Origin: Porphyromonadaceae bacterium UBA2720
Lineage (GTDB): Bacteria > Bacteroidota > Bacteroidia > Bacteroidales > Muribaculaceae
Assembly (NCBI GenBank): GCA_002353885.1
Contig: DEKO01000215.1
Span: 1 to 6,631, forward strand
Direction: 5' to 3'
DNA: 6,631 bases
Position 1 is the stretch's first letter; each line of letters begins with the position of its first letter. The notes beneath the pieces are model-generated. The model was not told the origin of the DNA. It saw nothing but the letters and a program-made list of their open reading frames with translations, and did not search any database. Below are positions 4,512 to 6,631 of the stretch, one piece after another. The position numbers were made by a program, and so were the translations under genes.

Positions 4512-6584
4512 ATGAAGAGACTCTTTACATTGTGCATCGTGCATTGTGCATTGTGCATTGCAATGGCCCAGGGATGGCCCAGCAACTATGGCGGCGTGAT
4601 GCTGCAAGGGTTCTACTGGGACTCGTTTAGCGCCACCAAGTGGACCAAACTCACGTCGCAGGCCGACGAGCTGGCACAGTACTTCGACCTGGTGTGGATA
4701 CCTCAGAGTGCCCGTGCCAAGAACTCGACATCGATGGGCTATGACCCGCTGTACTGGTTCAGCAACTACAACAGCTCGTTCGGCACTGAGGCCGAGCTGC
4801 GTCAGCTAATCACGACCTTCAAACAGAAGGGCATCGGCACCATCGGCGATGTGGTGATCAACCACCGCGGCAACGTGAGCAACTGGGTGAACTTCCCGGC
4901 CGAGACCTACCAGGGTGTGACCTACCAGCTGCAAAGCACCGACATCTGCCGCAACGATGACGGCGGTGCCACACTCACCTGGGCCACCAACAATGGGTAT
5001 GAGCTCAGCGCCAACAACGACACGGGCGAGGGCTGGGACGGCATGCGCGACCTGGACCACAAGAGCGAGAATGTGCAGGCTAATGTCAAGGCCTACCTCA
5101 ACATGTTGCTCAACGACCTGGGCTACACGGGCTTCCGCTACGACATGGTCAAGGGTTTCTCGGCCTCGTTTCTCGGCAAGTATAATAGCGAAGCGCAGCC
5201 GCAGTTCTCGGTGGGCGAGTACTGGGACGGCAACGCCTCGGTGGTTCAGAACTGGCTGAACGGCACCAAGGTGGACGGCGTGATACAGACAGCGGCATTC
5301 GACTTCCCGTTCCGCTACACAGCGCGCGATGTGGTCAACCAGCCCACCAAGGGCTGGACAGCCCTGGGCGGCACATCGGTGATGAGCAATACGAGCTATC
5401 GCCGCTATGCGGTAACCTTCATCGAGAACCATGACACCGAGCGCCGCAGCAATGCCGCACAAGACCCCATCAAGGCCGACACACTGGGCCTCAACGCCTT
5501 CATGCTGGCCATGCCAGGCACGCCCTGTGTGTTCCTCAAGCACTGGATTGACTGCAAGCAGGACATCAAAGGGATGATCGATGTACGCAAAGCTGTGGGC
5601 ATCAAGAACACCTCGACCTACCTGCCCTTTCGCAGCAACAAGGAATATTATGCCGTGATCACCACCGGTGCCAACGGCCGACTGCTGACGGTGGTGGGCA
5701 ACACCAACCATGCCAACATCCTGGATGCCATCGACACCGAGATGTGGGTCAATGTGGCTGAAGGCTACCACTACCGCTACTACATGTCGACAGCGCTGGA
5801 GACCCCCTGGGTCGACAAGGCTTCGGGCGCATATGAGAGCTCGGTGACCGTGCGGATGACCGCAGTGAGCGCCAACCCCGAGGCACAGCTGGTCTACACC
5901 ACCGACGGCAGCACACCCAGTGCCACCAACGGCACCCGCTGCGCTAGCGGCACCACGCTAGACGTGACCGAGGAGATGACGCTCAAGGTGGGTCTGCTGG
6001 ACGGCGGCTCAGTGACCCAGGTTGTCACGCGCGACTATGTCATCACCAAGCCCTACGACGGGCCCACAGCCACCATCTATCTCAAGGACCCGACTGTGGC
6101 TCCCCACAACTGGGCGTCGGTCTACTTCTATGCCTGGGATGCCACGGGCGAGGTCAACGACCAGTGGCCGGGCGTGAAAGTCACTGCCGACACCACCATC
6201 CGCGGCAACAAGTTCTATTACCGCACCTTCCGCGTGCCCACCAGCACCTATAAGTTCAACATCATCTTTAACAAGGGCGGCAGCACGGGCCAGACCGTCG
6301 ACATCACAGGGCTGAACAGCGACCACTACTACGAGATCACGTCCACGACCAACAAATATACCGTGCGTGACATCACCGACGAGATGACCAGTGACCAGGT
6401 CAAAGGCGATGTGACAGGCGATGGTGTGGTAGACATCGCCGATGTGAACGCCATCATCGACATCATGCTGGGCAAGGCCACTGCCAGCTCGTTCAAGGGC
6501 AAGGCCGATGTGACAGGCGATGGCCAGGTTGACATCGCCGACGTGAACGCCGTCATCGACATCATGCTGGGTCACAATGCATAA
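4512..6584 (+). CDS. Secreted GH13 alpha-amylase with CBM26-like and dockerin-like domains (paralog 2)
   Basis: A 690-residue paralog of the enzyme at 2200 with the same domain order and predicted activity. The signal peptide (1-19, ending AMA before Gln20) has a cysteine-rich core, residues 7-16, encoded by heptamer repeats; no lipobox is formed. The GH13 barrel has DVVINH (113-118), nucleophile Asp211 in GFRYD, acid/base Glu236 in SVGEYW and Asp308 in FIENHD. The chitobiase-C-like domain is about 434-510 (VYTTDGSTPS) and the CBM26-like domain about 519-620 (IYLKDP, FYAWDATG, QWPG). The dockerin-like pair is 633-653 and 666-686 (GDVTGDGVVDIADVN). It is shorter mainly because a loop before region IV, near 281-296, lacks about 14 residues found in the first enzyme. 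The C-terminus is GHNA, where the paralog ends GK, because the reading frame runs into a heptamer array. No -7 box is seen upstream, so it may be read through from 2200 or use an unrecognised promoter. Confidence 0.93.
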   Translation: MKRLFTLCIVHCALCIAMAQGWPSNYGGVMLQGFYWDSFSATKWTKLTSQADELAQYFDLVWIPQSARAKNSTSMGYDPLYWFSNYNSSFGTEAELRQLITTFKQKGIGTIGDVVINHRGNVSNWVNFPAETYQGVTYQLQSTDICRNDDGGATLTWATNNGYELSANNDTGEGWDGMRDLDHKSENVQANVKAYLNMLLNDLGYTGFRYDMVKGFSASFLGKYNSEAQPQFSVGEYWDGNASVVQNWLNGTKVDGVIQTAAFDFPFRYTARDVVNQPTKGWTALGGTSVMSNTSYRRYAVTFIENHDTERRSNAAQDPIKADTLGLNAFMLAMPGTPCVFLKHWIDCKQDIKGMIDVRKAVGIKNTSTYLPFRSNKEYYAVITTGANGRLLTVVGNTNHANILDAIDTEMWVNVAEGYHYRYYMSTALETPWVDKASGAYESSVTVRMTAVSANPEAQLVYTTDGSTPSATNGTRCASGTTLDVTEEMTLKVGLLDGGSVTQVVTRDYVITKPYDGPTATIYLKDPTVAPHNWASVYFYAWDATGEVNDQWPGVKVTADTTIRGNKFYYRTFRVPTSTYKFNIIFNKGGSTGQTVDITGLNSDHYYEITSTTNKYTVRDITDEMTSDQVKGDVTGDGVVDIADVNAIIDIMLGKATASSFKGKADVTGDGQVDIADVNAVIDIMLGHNA
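4529..4560 (+). repeat. Heptamer array C inside the signal-peptide code (TGCATTG units)
   Basis: A partial unit ATTG (4529-4532) is followed by TGCATCG (4533-4539) and three exact TGCATTG units (4540-4546, 4547-4553, 4554-4560). The array encodes residues 7-16 of the second amylase, the hydrophobic core of its signal peptide. TGCATTG is the reverse complement of CAATGCA, the unit at the other end of the gene. Seven is not a multiple of three, so gain or loss of one unit would frameshift the gene. Confidence 0.9.
6459..6514 (+). repeat. Partner of the near-identical dockerin-linker DNA
   Basis: Matches 4213-4268 at 54 of 56 positions in the first amylase gene; see that entry. It begins inside the first dockerin-like repeat and ends in the second. 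Confidence 0.85.
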
Positions 6585-6600
6585 TGCACAATGCACAATG
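6575..6600 (+). repeat. Heptamer array D across the stop codon (CAATGCA units)
   Basis: Units are CAATGCA (6575-6581), TAATGCA (6582-6588), CAATGCA (6589-6595) and a partial CAATG (6596-6600). The TAA stop of the second amylase is the first three bases of the variant second unit, so one C-to-T difference within the repeat supplies the stop. The array is inverted relative to the one at 4529-4560. Confidence 0.9.
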
Positions 6601-6631
6601 TAGGGGAGTCCCCCTAAATCCCCCCTGAAGA
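6601..6631. repeat. Start of a G/C-run hairpin element, cut by the window end
   Basis: TAGGGG (6601-6606) pairs with CCCCTA (6611-6616) across a 4-nt loop, followed by a second C-run at 6620-6625 and TGAAGA at the edge. It abuts heptamer array D without spacer. The poly-C/poly-G design suggests an intergenic repeat that continues beyond the window. There is no T-run, so a terminator role is not supported. No other terminator for the second amylase is visible before the window ends. Confidence 0.5.

Noticed and set aside
4512..4571. Lipoprotein signal in the cysteine-rich leader of the second amylase
   Set aside because: None of the three cysteines is preceded by a lipobox, and AMA before Gln fits signal peptidase I.

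Overview
The window looks like chromosomal DNA of a gut-type Bacteroidales bacterium (Muribaculaceae/Prevotella-like; this is inferred, not proven). The reasons are: GC-rich genes separated by AT-rich spacers; starts preceded by A-rich leaders rather than Shine-Dalgarno sequences; matches to the Bacteroidetes -7 box TAnnTTTG upstream of two genes; signal peptides cleaved just before a glutamine; a type IX secretion (T9SS)-like C-terminal tail; and amylases that end in dockerin-like repeats.

Layout, all genes on the + strand. 1-292 is a non-coding leader with an imperfect 25-nt direct repeat, several ATTGCAC motifs and a -7 box. 293-1828 encodes a secreted non-catalytic protein with two related beta-sandwich modules around an FN3-like domain and a T9SS-like tail. 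1829-2199 holds a strong intrinsic terminator, a LacI-type operator candidate and a second -7 box. 2200-4332 encodes a secreted GH13 alpha-amylase with a chitobiase-C-like domain, a CBM26-like starch-binding domain and a dockerin-like pair. 4333-4511 is almost entirely repeats: a perfect 38-bp palindrome touching the stop codon, then two different arrays of 7-nt units. 4512-6584 encodes a paralogous amylase with the same domain order. 6585-6631 continues a heptamer array and enters a G/C-rich hairpin element cut by the window end.

Together the genes suggest extracellular digestion of starch or glycogen. Two endo-acting alpha-amylases carry their own starch-binding modules, next to a secreted protein that may bind glycan. 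No SusC/SusD transporter pair, regulator or cohesin scaffold is present here. The first gene is transcriptionally separated by its terminator; the two amylases may be co-transcribed or separate.

The most unusual feature is that both ends of the second amylase gene are built from the same heptamer repeat in opposite orientations. The hydrophobic core of its signal peptide is encoded by tandem TGCATTG units, and its last codons and stop lie in CAATGCA units. A change of one heptamer in the first array would shift the reading frame, so this is a candidate for repeat-driven gene-end evolution or phase variation.
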